A DNA stretch of 37,439 bases from Thermoplasmata archaeon (GCA_023261745.1 JAGDXR010000064.1:1-37439); one strand, 5' to 3'. Positions 19,336 through 28,980 are shown, counted from the stretch's first letter. Program-made: numbers and translations. The notes: generated by a model not told the origin, from the sequence alone.

Positions 19336-19345
19336 TTTATAAATA
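19336..19345 (+). promoter_or_regulatory. TATA box of the pilin gene (probably leaderless)
   Basis: TTTATAAATA centred about 27 nt upstream of ATG 19367. Confidence 0.5.
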
Positions 19346-19366
19346 ATTATTAAGATAATTTAAAAC

Positions 19367-19936
19367 ATGAAAATACTATACAGAAGAAAGGAAAAAGGGG
19401 TAAGTGCTGTTATTGGTACCATTCTGATGGTCGCAATTACCGTCGTAGCCGCAGCTGCTGTATTTACATACATTTCAGGATTTTTCTCATCCAACCCCAA
19501 CAAACCATCGTCTCTTTTACTCAGTGAATCAACGAACTATGCTCCAAACATGGTATGGGTCTGGGCAAACTTCACCGTAACACAGGGATCAGTTAATGTT
19601 CCGTTCATAGTTGAGATTGTTAATAAAACCACCGGGCAGATGCTCTATTCTATAATAATAAGTAGCATAAATGTAACAGGACCACCAAAAGGTAAGCCAG
19701 GATATGAAATTCCATTCAAGGTTACAGGCGTAACACCATATGCCACAGCATACATAAATATATATGACAACAACCAGAATGGAAAACTTGATACGGGCGA
19801 TGCATTTGATATCGGGTTCTATGCAGTATCTGTGAAAGGAGCAGCACCATCGTTACATACAAACATACTTGATCAGTGGGAAGTACAGATAATTTACAAC
19901 GGACAGCCACTCTACCAGTACCAGTTTGATTTCTAA
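19367..19936 (+). CDS. Archaeal type IV pilin-like protein
   Basis: Class III signal peptide: RRKEKGVSAVIGTILMVAITVVAAAAVFTYISG. Confidence 0.85.
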   Translation: MKILYRRKEKGVSAVIGTILMVAITVVAAAAVFTYISGFFSSNPNKPSSLLLSESTNYAPNMVWVWANFTVTQGSVNVPFIVEIVNKTTGQMLYSIIISSINVTGPPKGKPGYEIPFKVTGVTPYATAYINIYDNNQNGKLDTGDAFDIGFYAVSVKGAAPSLHTNILDQWEVQIIYNGQPLYQYQFDF

Positions 19937-19939
19937 AAT

Positions 19940-19972
19940 AATAAAAATTTTTAAAAAATTTTAATTTTTATT
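19940..19972. terminator. AT-rich inverted repeat, possible bidirectional terminator
   Basis: AATAAAAATT 19940-19949 and AATTTTTATT 19963-19972 between the convergent pilin and porB genes. Confidence 0.45.
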
Positions 19973-20854
19973 TTCAAATTTTGCCCACCATTCATCCACC
20001 ATTTTCTGTATTTCCTTTATTTTTTCGGGATTCTGGAAAAGATGTCTGAACCTTCCCTGGGGCTTGAAGTATTCCTCAACAGGCTTTCTCTGCTTTGGCA
20101 CGTATGTTAATTTCATTTTTAAAAAGTCACCATTTTCAATTTCCCACAGGGGAAAAATACCCGTCTCCGTTGCAAGTCTCATTATTTCCACTGTTTTGGA
20201 TGGATCATGTCTCCAGCCCGTTGTACAGCTGGATATGGCATGTATGAACTTGGGACCCTTTATTTTAAGGGCCTTTTCTATTTTCATCTTCATGTCTGGC
20301 AGGAATGCAGGGTTTACGGTTGCAACATAAGGTATTTTGTGTGCTGCCATTATCTCCGCAATTGGCTTTTTAAATTCGTTCTTTCCTATTATATTGTATG
20401 GACCTACCTGTGATGTTGTTGTCCATGCACCAAAGGGTGTCGATGAGGATCTCTGAATTCCTGTGTTCATATATGCCTCATTATCATACATCACATAAAG
20501 AATATCATGACCTCTCTCTGCCATGCCACTGAGGCTCTGTAAACCAATGTCAGATGTCCCTCCATCTCCTCCAAATATTATTATATTCGTTCCTTCCCTT
20601 TTTCCCTGGGCCTTCAATGCCGCATCTATTCCACTTGCAACAGCACTGGCATTTTCAAATGCAACATGAATCCATGGCAACCTCCATGATGAGTGGGGAT
20701 AAGGTGTTGAAAACACTTCAAGACATCCCGTTGCATTGACAATTATAGTATTGGGTCCTGCTATTTTAAGAACCCACTTTACTATTATCGGTGCAGCACA
20801 TCCTGCACATGCTCTGTGACCGGGTGCAAAAAATTCCTGATTTTCGTAATTCAT
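19961..20854 (-). CDS. porB: 2-oxoacid (pyruvate):ferredoxin oxidoreductase beta subunit
   Basis: GHRACAGCAAPIIVKW, GDGGTSDIGLQSLSG (TPP-binding). Confidence 0.93.
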   Translation of the reverse strand: MNYENQEFFAPGHRACAGCAAPIIVKWVLKIAGPNTIIVNATGCLEVFSTPYPHSSWRLPWIHVAFENASAVASGIDAALKAQGKREGTNIIIFGGDGGTSDIGLQSLSGMAERGHDILYVMYDNEAYMNTGIQRSSSTPFGAWTTTSQVGPYNIIGKNEFKKPIAEIMAAHKIPYVATVNPAFLPDMKMKIEKALKIKGPKFIHAISSCTTGWRHDPSKTVEIMRLATETGIFPLWEIENGDFLKMKLTYVPKQRKPVEEYFKPQGRFRHLFQNPEKIKEIQKMVDEWWAKFENKN

Positions 20855-22050
20855 AATGGTCCCTCCACTTCATAAACTGCATCTTCATCCACATTTATCC
20901 ACTGTATTTCCTTTACACCCCTATTTTCAGCTTCCTTTGCCCTGTTATAAATTTCTATATAATCCTCCACCCTGATGTCTCTGCCTCCAAGGCCAAGAAT
21001 GAAGTTCAGTATCTTTGGTTTTTTCTCAATGTTATTGTAAGATGCAACAAGTTCCGTGAAAATTGCTCCTGCAAAACCTATTGATATATTTCTGTCAACA
21101 ACCGCAACAATTCTGGCATTTTTTGTTATTTCCACTAGCTCCTCTTTCGGAAATGGCCTGAATACAGATAACTTTATTAGACCTACCTTTTCCCCCTTTT
21201 CTCTGAGTTTTCTTATCGCTTCCCTTGCGGTACCTGTCATTGATCCCATAGAAATTAAAAGTATATCGGCATCTTCATTCATGAACCCAGAAACTTTCCT
21301 GTATTCCCTTCCAAATATATTTTTGAATTCTTCAAATGCTTCATCTATGACCTTTTTAGAATGTTCCATTGCTACAAACTGTGAATACCTGAATTCCATG
21401 TAATGCTCTGGAAATACAAATGCACCAAACGTTGATGGCTGGGAAGGATTCAACGTCGGATATTTCTGTTCTGGAGGCCCAAGATATTTTTCAACCAGAG
21501 ATTCATCCGGAACATCCACAGGTTCCATCGTGTGCGTTAAAACGAATGCATCCATACCCATCATGGCCGGTAGAAGAACCCTTTTATCCTCTGCAACCCT
21601 GAATGCTATTAAAGATAGGTCAAGGGCTTCCTGATTATTTTCAGCATAGAACTGTAGCCATCCAGAATCCCTCTGGGCTATAGTATCTTGCTGTTCAGCC
21701 CATATGTTCACAGGAGCTGACAGCGCCCTGTTTCCTATTGCCATGACAATGGGCAACCTCATTCCACTTGCTATGAATAAAACTTCGTGCATCAAGGCAA
21801 GTCCCTGACTCGCAGTTGCTGTCATGGTTCTTGCACCTGTAGCTGCAGCCCCTATAGCTGCAGAAAGTGCAGAATGCTCACTCTCTACTGGTATGAATTC
21901 AGCCTTCATTTCCCCATTTGAAATAAGTTCTGACACCTTTTCAGGAAACAGCGTTGATGGAGTTATGGGATATGCTGGAATTACCTGTACCTTTGCAACC
22001 TTGGCCGCATATGCAGTTGCCTCATTTCCCTTTAACATCATCATGACCAT
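20851..22050 (-). CDS. porA: 2-oxoacid (pyruvate):ferredoxin oxidoreductase alpha subunit
   Basis: GNEATAYAAKVAKVQVIPAYPITPSTLFPEKVSEL, ESEHSALSAAIGAAATGARTMTATASQGLALMHE. Confidence 0.94.
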   Translation of the reverse strand: MVMMMLKGNEATAYAAKVAKVQVIPAYPITPSTLFPEKVSELISNGEMKAEFIPVESEHSALSAAIGAAATGARTMTATASQGLALMHEVLFIASGMRLPIVMAIGNRALSAPVNIWAEQQDTIAQRDSGWLQFYAENNQEALDLSLIAFRVAEDKRVLLPAMMGMDAFVLTHTMEPVDVPDESLVEKYLGPPEQKYPTLNPSQPSTFGAFVFPEHYMEFRYSQFVAMEHSKKVIDEAFEEFKNIFGREYRKVSGFMNEDADILLISMGSMTGTAREAIRKLREKGEKVGLIKLSVFRPFPKEELVEITKNARIVAVVDRNISIGFAGAIFTELVASYNNIEKKPKILNFILGLGGRDIRVEDYIEIYNRAKEAENRGVKEIQWINVDEDAVYEVEGPL

Positions 22051-22051
22051 C

Positions 22052-22354
22052 TTATTTCTCCTCCCTTACAAAATCAATTGCCTTTGTCGGGCATTCATTG
22101 ACGCATATCCCGCAACCCTTGCAATACCTGTAATTTATTACAGGAATCTCCATCTTAACAAGTTTTGGATTCGCTACCGGATAATTTTCTCCTGGCTGTT
22201 TCTCGATTGCTGGCTCCGGACAGTAGTTCCAGCATATCATGCACCTTATGCATTTTTCATATTTTATCACAGGTTTAAATGTTCTCCATGATCCTGTCTC
22301 CTCAAGTGCAGTGCTTCCCGGTTCAGTAATAACTACACCTCTTGTAATTTTCAT
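22052..22354 (-). CDS. porD: 2-oxoacid:ferredoxin oxidoreductase delta subunit (2x[4Fe-4S])
   Basis: CIRCMICWNYCPE and CKGCGICVNECP. Confidence 0.93.
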   Translation of the reverse strand: MKITRGVVITEPGSTALEETGSWRTFKPVIKYEKCIRCMICWNYCPEPAIEKQPGENYPVANPKLVKMEIPVINYRYCKGCGICVNECPTKAIDFVREEK

Positions 22355-22357
22355 TTT

Positions 22358-22909
22358 TTACCACCCCAAAACAGTTCTTTTATATGATTCATAAGCAGCG
22401 TTAGCATTTTCCTCGGCCTTGGCCGGGGCTGAATCCCTTATGGCCTTGGATATGGAATCGATCTTTACATTCCCAACAGCCTTTGAATATGCACCTAAGA
22501 TCGCCGTATTCACAATGGGTGAAGATTTGGAACCAAGTCCAAATTCCACGGCCACTTCTGTTGCATCAACTACGGCAACCTTAAAATCTTTATAATTGAA
22601 ATCGGAAGGTTTTTTCTGCGTGTTGAGAATCAGATAGCCTCCCTTTTTCAATCCCCTGGTCACATCGAGATCCTTCATCAGTGATGTGTCCAGAACCACA
22701 ACGGCATCGGGATTGTATATGTACATCTTAATGTCTATTTTTTTATTATCTATCCTTGTATACGCTTCGACCGGAGCACCTCTCCTTTCAACACCAAAAA
22801 ATGGAAATGACTGTACATCATTGCCCTCGTAAAATGCGGCTGTGGCAAGAATATTTGCAGCAGTCACTGCACCCTGACCTCCCCTTCCATGAAACCTTAT
22901 TTCGAACAT
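22358..22909 (-). CDS. porG: 2-oxoacid:ferredoxin oxidoreductase gamma subunit
   Basis: [27 protein letters not shown]. Confidence 0.93.
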   Translation of the reverse strand: MFEIRFHGRGGQGAVTAANILATAAFYEGNDVQSFPFFGVERRGAPVEAYTRIDNKKIDIKMYIYNPDAVVVLDTSLMKDLDVTRGLKKGGYLILNTQKKPSDFNYKDFKVAVVDATEVAVEFGLGSKSSPIVNTAILGAYSKAVGNVKIDSISKAIRDSAPAKAEENANAAYESYKRTVLGW

Positions 22910-22993
22910 AGTGTTCTGTAATTCCTAACATAAATTTAAAGCTTTGTTATTTTTATTCTTTAATTTATATTCATTAATCACCTCACTGAAAAG

Positions 22994-23034
22994 TATATAT
23001 AATAAAAATTTATTGAGCATATCACAAAGGAGGT
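22994..23034 (+). promoter_or_regulatory. alba promoter and Shine-Dalgarno
   Basis: TATATAT 22994-23000; AAAGGAGGT 23026-23034 upstream of ATG 23041. Confidence 0.55.
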
Positions 23035-23040
23035 CTAATT

Positions 23041-23328
23041 ATGGCAGAGAATAAAACAGAAGAAAACGTGGTATTTATAGGGAAAAAACCAACAATGAAC
23101 TATGTGATTGCAGTTGTAACACAGTTTAACAACGGAGCAAAGAGCGTTGTCCTGAAGGCAAGAGGAAAAGCAATAAAGAAGGCCGTCGATGTCGAGGAAG
23201 TCGTAAGAAACAGGTTCCTGAACAATTTAAACATAAACTATATAGTGGCCTTATCTACAGAGAAAATTAAAACCGATGACGGCAAGGAAAGCAACGTTTC
23301 ATCAATTGAGATAACCCTTAAGAGATAA
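23041..23328 (+). CDS. albA: DNA/RNA-binding protein Alba
   Basis: [20 protein letters not shown]...[25 protein letters not shown]. Confidence 0.96.
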   Translation: MAENKTEENVVFIGKKPTMNYVIAVVTQFNNGAKSVVLKARGKAIKKAVDVEEVVRNRFLNNLNINYIVALSTEKIKTDDGKESNVSSIEITLKR

Positions 23329-23346
23329 AGGGGAAATCCCCTTTTT
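23327..23346 (+). terminator. Hairpin plus T-tract after alba
   Basis: AAAGGGG-AAAT-CCCCTTT, 7-bp stem ending in TTTTT. Confidence 0.6.
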
Positions 23347-23366
23347 AAATTTATTTGGTGACATGT

Positions 23367-23528
23367 ATGAAGAAGTTATTTGATGTTGAAATTATTAAGG
23401 ATGGAGATCTGTTTATTGCCAGAATAACTATGCCAGATGGAGACACAAATACCATAGAAAGTGAGGATATTGAGGAATTGTTGGATCACCTGAATTCGGA
23501 ACTGGAAGATAAATTTTCAAATATCTAA
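23367..23528 (+). CDS. Small acidic hypothetical protein, 53 aa (absent from the ORF track)
   Basis: MKKLFDVEIIKDGDLFIARITMPDGDTNTIESEDIEELLDHLNSELEDKFSNI, closed by TAA; GGTGA upstream. Confidence 0.6.
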   Translation: MKKLFDVEIIKDGDLFIARITMPDGDTNTIESEDIEELLDHLNSELEDKFSNI

Positions 23529-23638
23529 AATTAAAATTATTTGAGATTTAAATAAATATCAATTTCAATCCATTTTAAGGATTTTTCATTTAAAAAATTG
23601 ATATTAATTTCACGGCTCGATTCATTCTTAATATATAT

Positions 23639-24580
23639 TTAATCAAGTATTCTTTTAACAAGATCTTCCGGATTATAAAAAAGTATATCTTCATAATTCT
23701 GTCCTGTTCCTAAAAAAATTACTGGTTTTTTCAAGACATAAGTAAGACTTATCGTTCCACCACCTTTGGCATCTGCATCTACCTTTGTAAGGATTACGGC
23801 ATCAAAACCTATCTCCCTTTCAAAAACCAATGCCTGTTCTATGATGTCATTACCTGCAAGTGAATCCCCCACAAATACGGTTAGATTTGGCTTTGCAACC
23901 CTCTTAATCTTCTTCATTTCTTCCAATAGATTTCTATTTGTTTGCATCCTTCCTGCAGTATCTATTATTACCACGTGCTTTCCTCTTGCCCTAGCGTGCT
24001 CTATGGCATCGTATGCGACACTAGCAGGATCAGATCCTGCTTGATGCTTTATGAGTGTAACATTAAGGTTTTTGGAATGATGTTCAAGCTGATCGATAGC
24101 ACCGGCCCTGAACGTATCTGATGCTGATATTACAACAGAAAAATTGTTTTTTATTAGAAGATTTGCCAGTTTTGCTATGCTTGTAGTTTTACCTGTTCCG
24201 TTGACGCCCAGAAACATTATAACATATGGCTTTGATGAATTTTTAACATTCTCCAATATATCAATTTTGCCAACATTGAGGATCTCTAACAATGTTTCCT
24301 TTAAAATGGAATCTATAAGCTTTTCAATGTCTGTACCAAATTTCACCTTTTTGTTGGTAAACTTTTCCTTTATTTTATTTTTTATTTCTTCAGCAACATC
24401 ATATGCCACGTCACTTTCAAGAAGAGACATTTCCAGATCATTCAAAATTTCATCCAGTTTTCTTTCATTTATTTTCTTTCCAAAACCCTCCGTAAATACC
24501 TCTTCCTGAATTATTTCCTTCTGATCTTCCTCAACCTTTTTCTTAAAAATGTTAAATTTTTCCTTAAGCCCCTTGAACAT
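23639..24580 (-). CDS. ftsY: Signal recognition particle receptor FtsY
   Basis: GVNGTGKTTSIAKLA, DTFRAGAIDQLEHHSK, DTAGRMQTNRNLLEEMKKI, TKVDADAKGG. Confidence 0.96.
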   Translation of the reverse strand: MFKGLKEKFNIFKKKVEEDQKEIIQEEVFTEGFGKKINERKLDEILNDLEMSLLESDVAYDVAEEIKNKIKEKFTNKKVKFGTDIEKLIDSILKETLLEILNVGKIDILENVKNSSKPYVIMFLGVNGTGKTTSIAKLANLLIKNNFSVVISASDTFRAGAIDQLEHHSKNLNVTLIKHQAGSDPASVAYDAIEHARARGKHVVIIDTAGRMQTNRNLLEEMKKIKRVAKPNLTVFVGDSLAGNDIIEQALVFEREIGFDAVILTKVDADAKGGGTISLTYVLKKPVIFLGTGQNYEDILFYNPEDLVKRILD

Positions 24581-25004
24581 TCTTGTTCCTTCCAGTCATC
24601 TCAGAATAAATCCTTTCCAGTTTATCCTGAACTGCATTGTACTGGTTGCTTAATTTTTTAAGTTCATCCATTGCCTTATTTTCAACAGATTTAAGATCAT
24701 TAATCCTATCATTGAGTATTTCTATTGCCCTTTTAATGTCATACTCCACATAAATATCAGAACCTATCCTTATAAGTGTACTTTTCAGCTGAGTTGTCCT
24801 TAAAGATATGTATGTTGATGAACCCGCATCCATATAGATATCATTTTCTTCTGAACTGGAATATCCATTCAATGTTTCAATGGTACCGTTATGTTCATCA
24901 ATCTGCTCCTTAATTATCTCCAGCTGGAGGTTTAAACCCTCTATCTGTTTCTTCAGTATTTCCGACGCCTCTATGAGCTGATTCAAGATTTTATCATTTT
25001 CCAT
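24564..25004 (-). CDS. pfdA: Prefoldin alpha subunit
   Basis: Coiled-coil protein in the conserved LX-pfdA-ftsY order. Confidence 0.85.
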   Translation of the reverse strand: MENDKILNQLIEASEILKKQIEGLNLQLEIIKEQIDEHNGTIETLNGYSSSEENDIYMDAGSSTYISLRTTQLKSTLIRIGSDIYVEYDIKRAIEILNDRINDLKSVENKAMDELKKLSNQYNAVQDKLERIYSEMTGRNKNVQGA

Positions 25005-25236
25005 TTATTTCACCCTTTTTTAAATGATATAAAACAACCGGATTCTTAGCATTTTCTGGATCCAGAACATCCACCTTTTCTATTTTTAATTCCCTTCTCT
25101 TTTTTCCATAATTACTTCCTAGGAGACAGTAAAATCTTTCCAGGGCGTCATCCTTATCCTTTGCAACTATTTCCTTGTTAATCTGTATATATTTCTTCCC
25201 ATTCTTCATGTATCCCTCAACTCTGTATGAAATCAT
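24994..25236 (-). CDS. rplX: Ribosomal protein L18a/LX
   Basis: YRVEGYMKNGKKYIQINKEIVAKDKDDALERFYCLLGSNYGKKRRELKIEKV; context. Confidence 0.85.
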   Translation of the reverse strand: MISYRVEGYMKNGKKYIQINKEIVAKDKDDALERFYCLLGSNYGKKRRELKIEKVDVLDPENAKNPVVLYHLKKGEINGK

Positions 25237-26480
25237 TTTTTATCGCCTCCGGAAAATTTTGCCTTTGATGATTTTAATGCCGCAAGACCCGGCATACTTT
25301 CTCCCGATAAGAAACTTATAAGCGCACCTCCACCTGTGCTCACATGGGTAAACCTCTTTTCAATATCAAGCTTTGATATCACGGAAATCGTGTGACCACC
25401 TCCGGCTACTTTAAATGCCTGGGTTTCTGCCACAGTTTTGAATATTTCGACCGTTCCGAGTGAAAAGTCAGGAATTTCGTATACTCCCATCGGACCGTTT
25501 AATATAATTGATTTAGCATTTTCAATTTCCTTTCTGAAAATTTCGATTGTGTTCATTCCTATGTCAAATATTGGATATTCTATCGGCAACTCATCTATAT
25601 TAACTTCATACCTTTTGTTTTCTTTATTTATCGCAAAATCTACTGGAAGAATTATCATGTCAGCATACCTTTCATAAATTTCCTTTGATAGATTTACGAG
25701 ATTTTCATAATCAGGCAATTCCTTCTTCAGAAAATCTATGTTGATTTTACCAATATTGATACCCTTTGCAACTAGAATTAAATTTGCAACCAGACCCCCC
25801 GCTATTAATTTATCCACTGTGCCCTTTTCAAAAAAGTTCTTTGCTACCTTAAGAGAATCATCCACCTTTGCACCCGCAAGGATAGCTAGTTTTGGTCTGG
25901 TATTATCATTCAGAAATTTTGATAACATTGATATTTCTTTATCCATTAAAAGCCCTGCAACATTTGGGATATCTTCTGAAAAGCCGACAAGCGTGGTCTG
26001 TGGCCTGTGAATCGCAGCAAATGCATCATTTATAAAGTAATCAAATAGCGGTGAGAGTTTTTTTACGATGTGTGACTTCCTCTGGATACTTATGGGTTCC
26101 TCAGCAAGAACGACATCTTCTGAGTAAAAACGTGTATTTTCAAGTAATAATATTTCCCCATCTTTCATTTTTCTGATCTTTTCGATAACAAAATTTTCAA
26201 AAAGACCATCAACGTATTCCACCGGCCTTCTAAGAAGCCTTGACAGAACATCTGCATGATTTTTTGTAGTTGTAAAGTCCTTTTTACCTGGTCTGCTTTG
26301 ATGGGCCAGTATGACCACCTTGGCACCGGATAATCTTTTAATTGTATCCAGATGGGCAAGAAACCTGGAAACATCGGTTATTTCACCTGTTTCAGTATTA
26401 ATTGGAGAATTTAAATCCAATCTTAATAAAACCCTTTTACCGGAAAAATCAAAATCTTCCATAGTAAAATAATCTTTCAT
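25233..26480 (-). CDS. pgk: Phosphoglycerate kinase
   Basis: KRVLLRLDLNSPI, ILAHQSRPG, ILNGPMGVYE, THVSTGGGALISFLSG. Confidence 0.96.
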   Translation of the reverse strand: MKDYFTMEDFDFSGKRVLLRLDLNSPINTETGEITDVSRFLAHLDTIKRLSGAKVVILAHQSRPGKKDFTTTKNHADVLSRLLRRPVEYVDGLFENFVIEKIRKMKDGEILLLENTRFYSEDVVLAEEPISIQRKSHIVKKLSPLFDYFINDAFAAIHRPQTTLVGFSEDIPNVAGLLMDKEISMLSKFLNDNTRPKLAILAGAKVDDSLKVAKNFFEKGTVDKLIAGGLVANLILVAKGINIGKINIDFLKKELPDYENLVNLSKEIYERYADMIILPVDFAINKENKRYEVNIDELPIEYPIFDIGMNTIEIFRKEIENAKSIILNGPMGVYEIPDFSLGTVEIFKTVAETQAFKVAGGGHTISVISKLDIEKRFTHVSTGGGALISFLSGESMPGLAALKSSKAKFSGGDKK

Positions 26481-26819
26481 GATTAGAGAAATTGCAATAT
26501 CATTAAAATTTTTTTCTTTTTTAATATTTTATTGTGTAATAATTATATAATAAAATATTTCCATTTACTTTTATATTTTTGTCTTTAGCTTAATAATCTT
26601 TTTTCCTTTAACTTTTACTATTAAAAATATTAAGGACAATGATGCTAAATCAATAATCACTGCAATTACACATCCTCCATAACAAACTATTTGAATTTGA
26701 TATAATTGTCAAGGAAGTCTTTGATCTAAAAGTTAGTAATTTGTTTATATTCTCCCATTAAAAGTAATAGTTATTGATGATGTTTAAAATGTATCAGTTA
26801 TTCCTTCCTGAGACCTGGA

Positions 26820-27045
26820 GACCGTCTCTCTCCTCATGAATGGATTTTCATTTAAATGCAACGATTGCCTTTTTGAGTTTACTTTGACATGTGAACTGAT
26901 ATTCATTATCGCTTTTGGAAAATATTCCATATCATTTCTGTAGAGGTTTAATGAATATATCCATTCTCATTGCTGGGAACATTCTTTCGAATAAATGTTT
27001 ATAAGGATTTAGATTTGTTCCATAAAATGGGAATCAATTTCAGGA
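26820..27045 (-). pseudogene. Decayed ORF, possibly a transposase relic
   Basis: Minus-strand frame FPFYGTNLNPYKHLFERMFPAMRMDIFIKPLQK*YGIFSKSDNEYQFTCQSKLKKAIVAFK*KSIHEERDG: protein-like across two internal TGA stops. Confidence 0.35.
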
Positions 27046-27120
27046 TAACATTTTTAATCAAACTTTTAAAAATATTTATATATTAGAAGTATATAAATAA
27101 TATATATAGGGTGTTGAGGG

Positions 27121-27417
27121 ATGGTTGAAAAATTTCAGGAACCGCTTGTACTACCAAACTTTATTTATAAGATATGGTTTACAAGGATTAAGGATAAACT
27201 GGATGTTGAAATTGATTATGACATACTTCAAATTTTGATTAAGACATATTACACAAGAAGTACATGGAAATGGCAGAGAGCATATAATAACATCAAAAAG
27301 ATATTCAACAAGAAGGGGTTTAATGACCGACAATCAGAGGAATATACAAAGATGATAATCAGGATATTTGATAATTATGGAACAAAATACCGAACAGATG
27401 AAATTGAGGAAATATGA
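27121..27417 (+). CDS. Hypothetical protein (98 aa)
   Basis: TATA-rich upstream sequence, ATG after TTGAGGG; overlaps the next gene. Confidence 0.55.
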   Translation: MVEKFQEPLVLPNFIYKIWFTRIKDKLDVEIDYDILQILIKTYYTRSTWKWQRAYNNIKKIFNKKGFNDRQSEEYTKMIIRIFDNYGTKYRTDEIEEI

Positions 27418-28006
27418 ATTAATAAAAGTACTGTCAAATTTGGAAAATCAAAATAAAAGAAATGTTTATTTTGAACAGTATTCAACGGATGTTGATATTG
27501 CTGTAGATATTCTTTATACGGCATTTAAAGACATAGTTGGCAGGGATGTTGCGGATTTTGGTTGTGGTAACGGGATATTTTCCATAGGTCTATCCATTAT
27601 GAATGCCAAAAAAGTTTACTGTGTTGAGATGAATAACATTATAGAAATAGCCAGAAAGAATGCAAATAATTTAAATTTACAGAACATTGAATTCCTGAAA
27701 ATTGATGTAGAAAAATTCGATTTAAATGTTGACACCGTAATAATGAATCCACCTTTTGGATACAGAAACAGGGGTCTGGATATGAAATTTTTCAATTCGG
27801 CTATGAAAAATTCAGACAACATATACTTTCTGTATACTTCAAGGGGAGAAGATCATCTGAAAAAAGTATTTGGGAATTACATGATGAAAGATTTTTCCAT
27901 TTACAGAATAAAAAATTATAAATTGATGATTCCATTTTCTTATGCATTTCATGAAAAAGTTAAAAAATATATTGATGTATCACTGTATTTGGCGAAGGTG
28001 ATTTGA
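27377..28006 (+). CDS. METTL5-like N6-adenine RNA methyltransferase
   Basis: ADFGCGNGIFSIGL and NPPFGYRNRGLDMKF; ATG 27377 preferred over TTG 27368. Confidence 0.8.
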   Translation: MEQNTEQMKLRKYELIKVLSNLENQNKRNVYFEQYSTDVDIAVDILYTAFKDIVGRDVADFGCGNGIFSIGLSIMNAKKVYCVEMNNIIEIARKNANNLNLQNIEFLKIDVEKFDLNVDTVIMNPPFGYRNRGLDMKFFNSAMKNSDNIYFLYTSRGEDHLKKVFGNYMMKDFSIYRIKNYKLMIPFSYAFHEKVKKYIDVSLYLAKVI

Positions 28007-28636
28007 GTGGAAGGAAAGTTTGTTGTGCCAGGGGAATACATTGGAAACATAGAGGAATACATACCGGGTCATAATGTAATGGAAGAAAATGGAAAACTGT
28101 ATTCCAAAGTTGTTGGAATTGCAAAAATAGACAAGGAAAATATGACAGTCAGCATTAGGCCACTGAATCCAGTACCTGAACTGAAGCCAAGGCAGATTGT
28201 TTATGGTGTGGTGAATGAGCTATATTCTGATTTTGTGCTGGTATCCGTCATGTGGATTGAAAACGAAAGAAGACAGATAGTAGGTTCAAAACAGGATGGG
28301 GTTATTCACATATCCAAGGTTTCACAGGATTATGTTGAAGATATAGGAAAAATGTTCAGAATAGGGGATATAGTAAGGGCAAGGGTAATAAAATCAAAAC
28401 CATCCCTTCATTTATCTACATCAGAACCGGAACTTGGTGTTATAAAAGCATTATGTATGAAATGCAGAAGTCCATTAATAAGAAAAGAAAAGGTTCTTTA
28501 CTGCGAGAAGTGCAATAGAATAGAAACCAGGAAGATATCAACATTATATGGAAATATTAAAATAAAACTTTTAGATAGAGATAATGGAGAGAAAAAGGAT
28601 GAACAGAAAGAACAGGGAACTGGAAAGAATCAATGA
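28007..28636 (+). CDS. csl4: Exosome RNA-binding subunit Csl4
   Basis: VVPGEYIGNIEEYIPGHNV, S1-like GVIHISKVS, C-terminal zinc ribbon CMKCRSPL...CEKCNR. Confidence 0.93.
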   Translation: MEGKFVVPGEYIGNIEEYIPGHNVMEENGKLYSKVVGIAKIDKENMTVSIRPLNPVPELKPRQIVYGVVNELYSDFVLVSVMWIENERRQIVGSKQDGVIHISKVSQDYVEDIGKMFRIGDIVRARVIKSKPSLHLSTSEPELGVIKALCMKCRSPLIRKEKVLYCEKCNRIETRKISTLYGNIKIKLLDRDNGEKKDEQKEQGTGKNQ

Positions 28637-28754
28637 AGAAATTAAAAGGTTGAGAGAAGAGTTGGATGAAGTAAAAACCATGATGTATGGATTGGTACAG
28701 ATGGTATTTGATGATGACGAAGATGATGATAAGAATGTTTATCCAAATACGTGA
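28599..28754 (+). CDS. Small coiled-coil protein with acidic tail, 51 aa (absent from the ORF track)
   Basis: MNRKNRELERINEEIKRLREELDEVKTMMYGLVQMVFDDDEDDDKNVYPNT; overlaps the csl4 3' end, just upstream of LSm. Confidence 0.65.
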   Translation: MNRKNRELERINEEIKRLREELDEVKTMMYGLVQMVFDDDEDDDKNVYPNT

Positions 28755-28764
28755 GGTGAATTAA

Positions 28765-28980
28765 ATGGCAATGCCAATGAAGGTTATTGAGGATATGTTA
28801 AATAAAAGAATATCAATTCTGATGAAAGACAACAGGGTACTTGAAGGAGTCCTTGTGGGGTATGATGAATACATGAATATAATAATCAAGGAAACCGAAG
28901 AAAAGATGAATGATTCCATTAAAAAACTTGGTCTTGTTGTTGTTAGAGGTAGCAATATCCTGAGAATTGCAACTGTGTGA
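28765..28980 (+). CDS. Sm-like archaeal RNA-binding protein (LSm)
   Basis: Sm1 VLEGVLVGYDEYMNIIIKETEE and Sm2 VVVRGSNILRI. Confidence 0.93.
   Translation: MAMPMKVIEDMLNKRISILMKDNRVLEGVLVGYDEYMNIIIKETEEKMNDSIKKLGLVVVRGSNILRIATV

Noticed and set aside
26583-26706. Minus-strand hydrophobic peptide (IVCYGGCVIAVIIDLASLSLIFLIVKVKGKKIIKLKTKI)
   Set aside because: No convincing start codon or ribosome site and very short; cannot be distinguished from chance in AT-rich DNA.
26775-26811. TTGATGA...CTGA resembling a C/D box sRNA
   Set aside because: Only ~35 nt, with no convincing internal D'/C' boxes or terminal stem.
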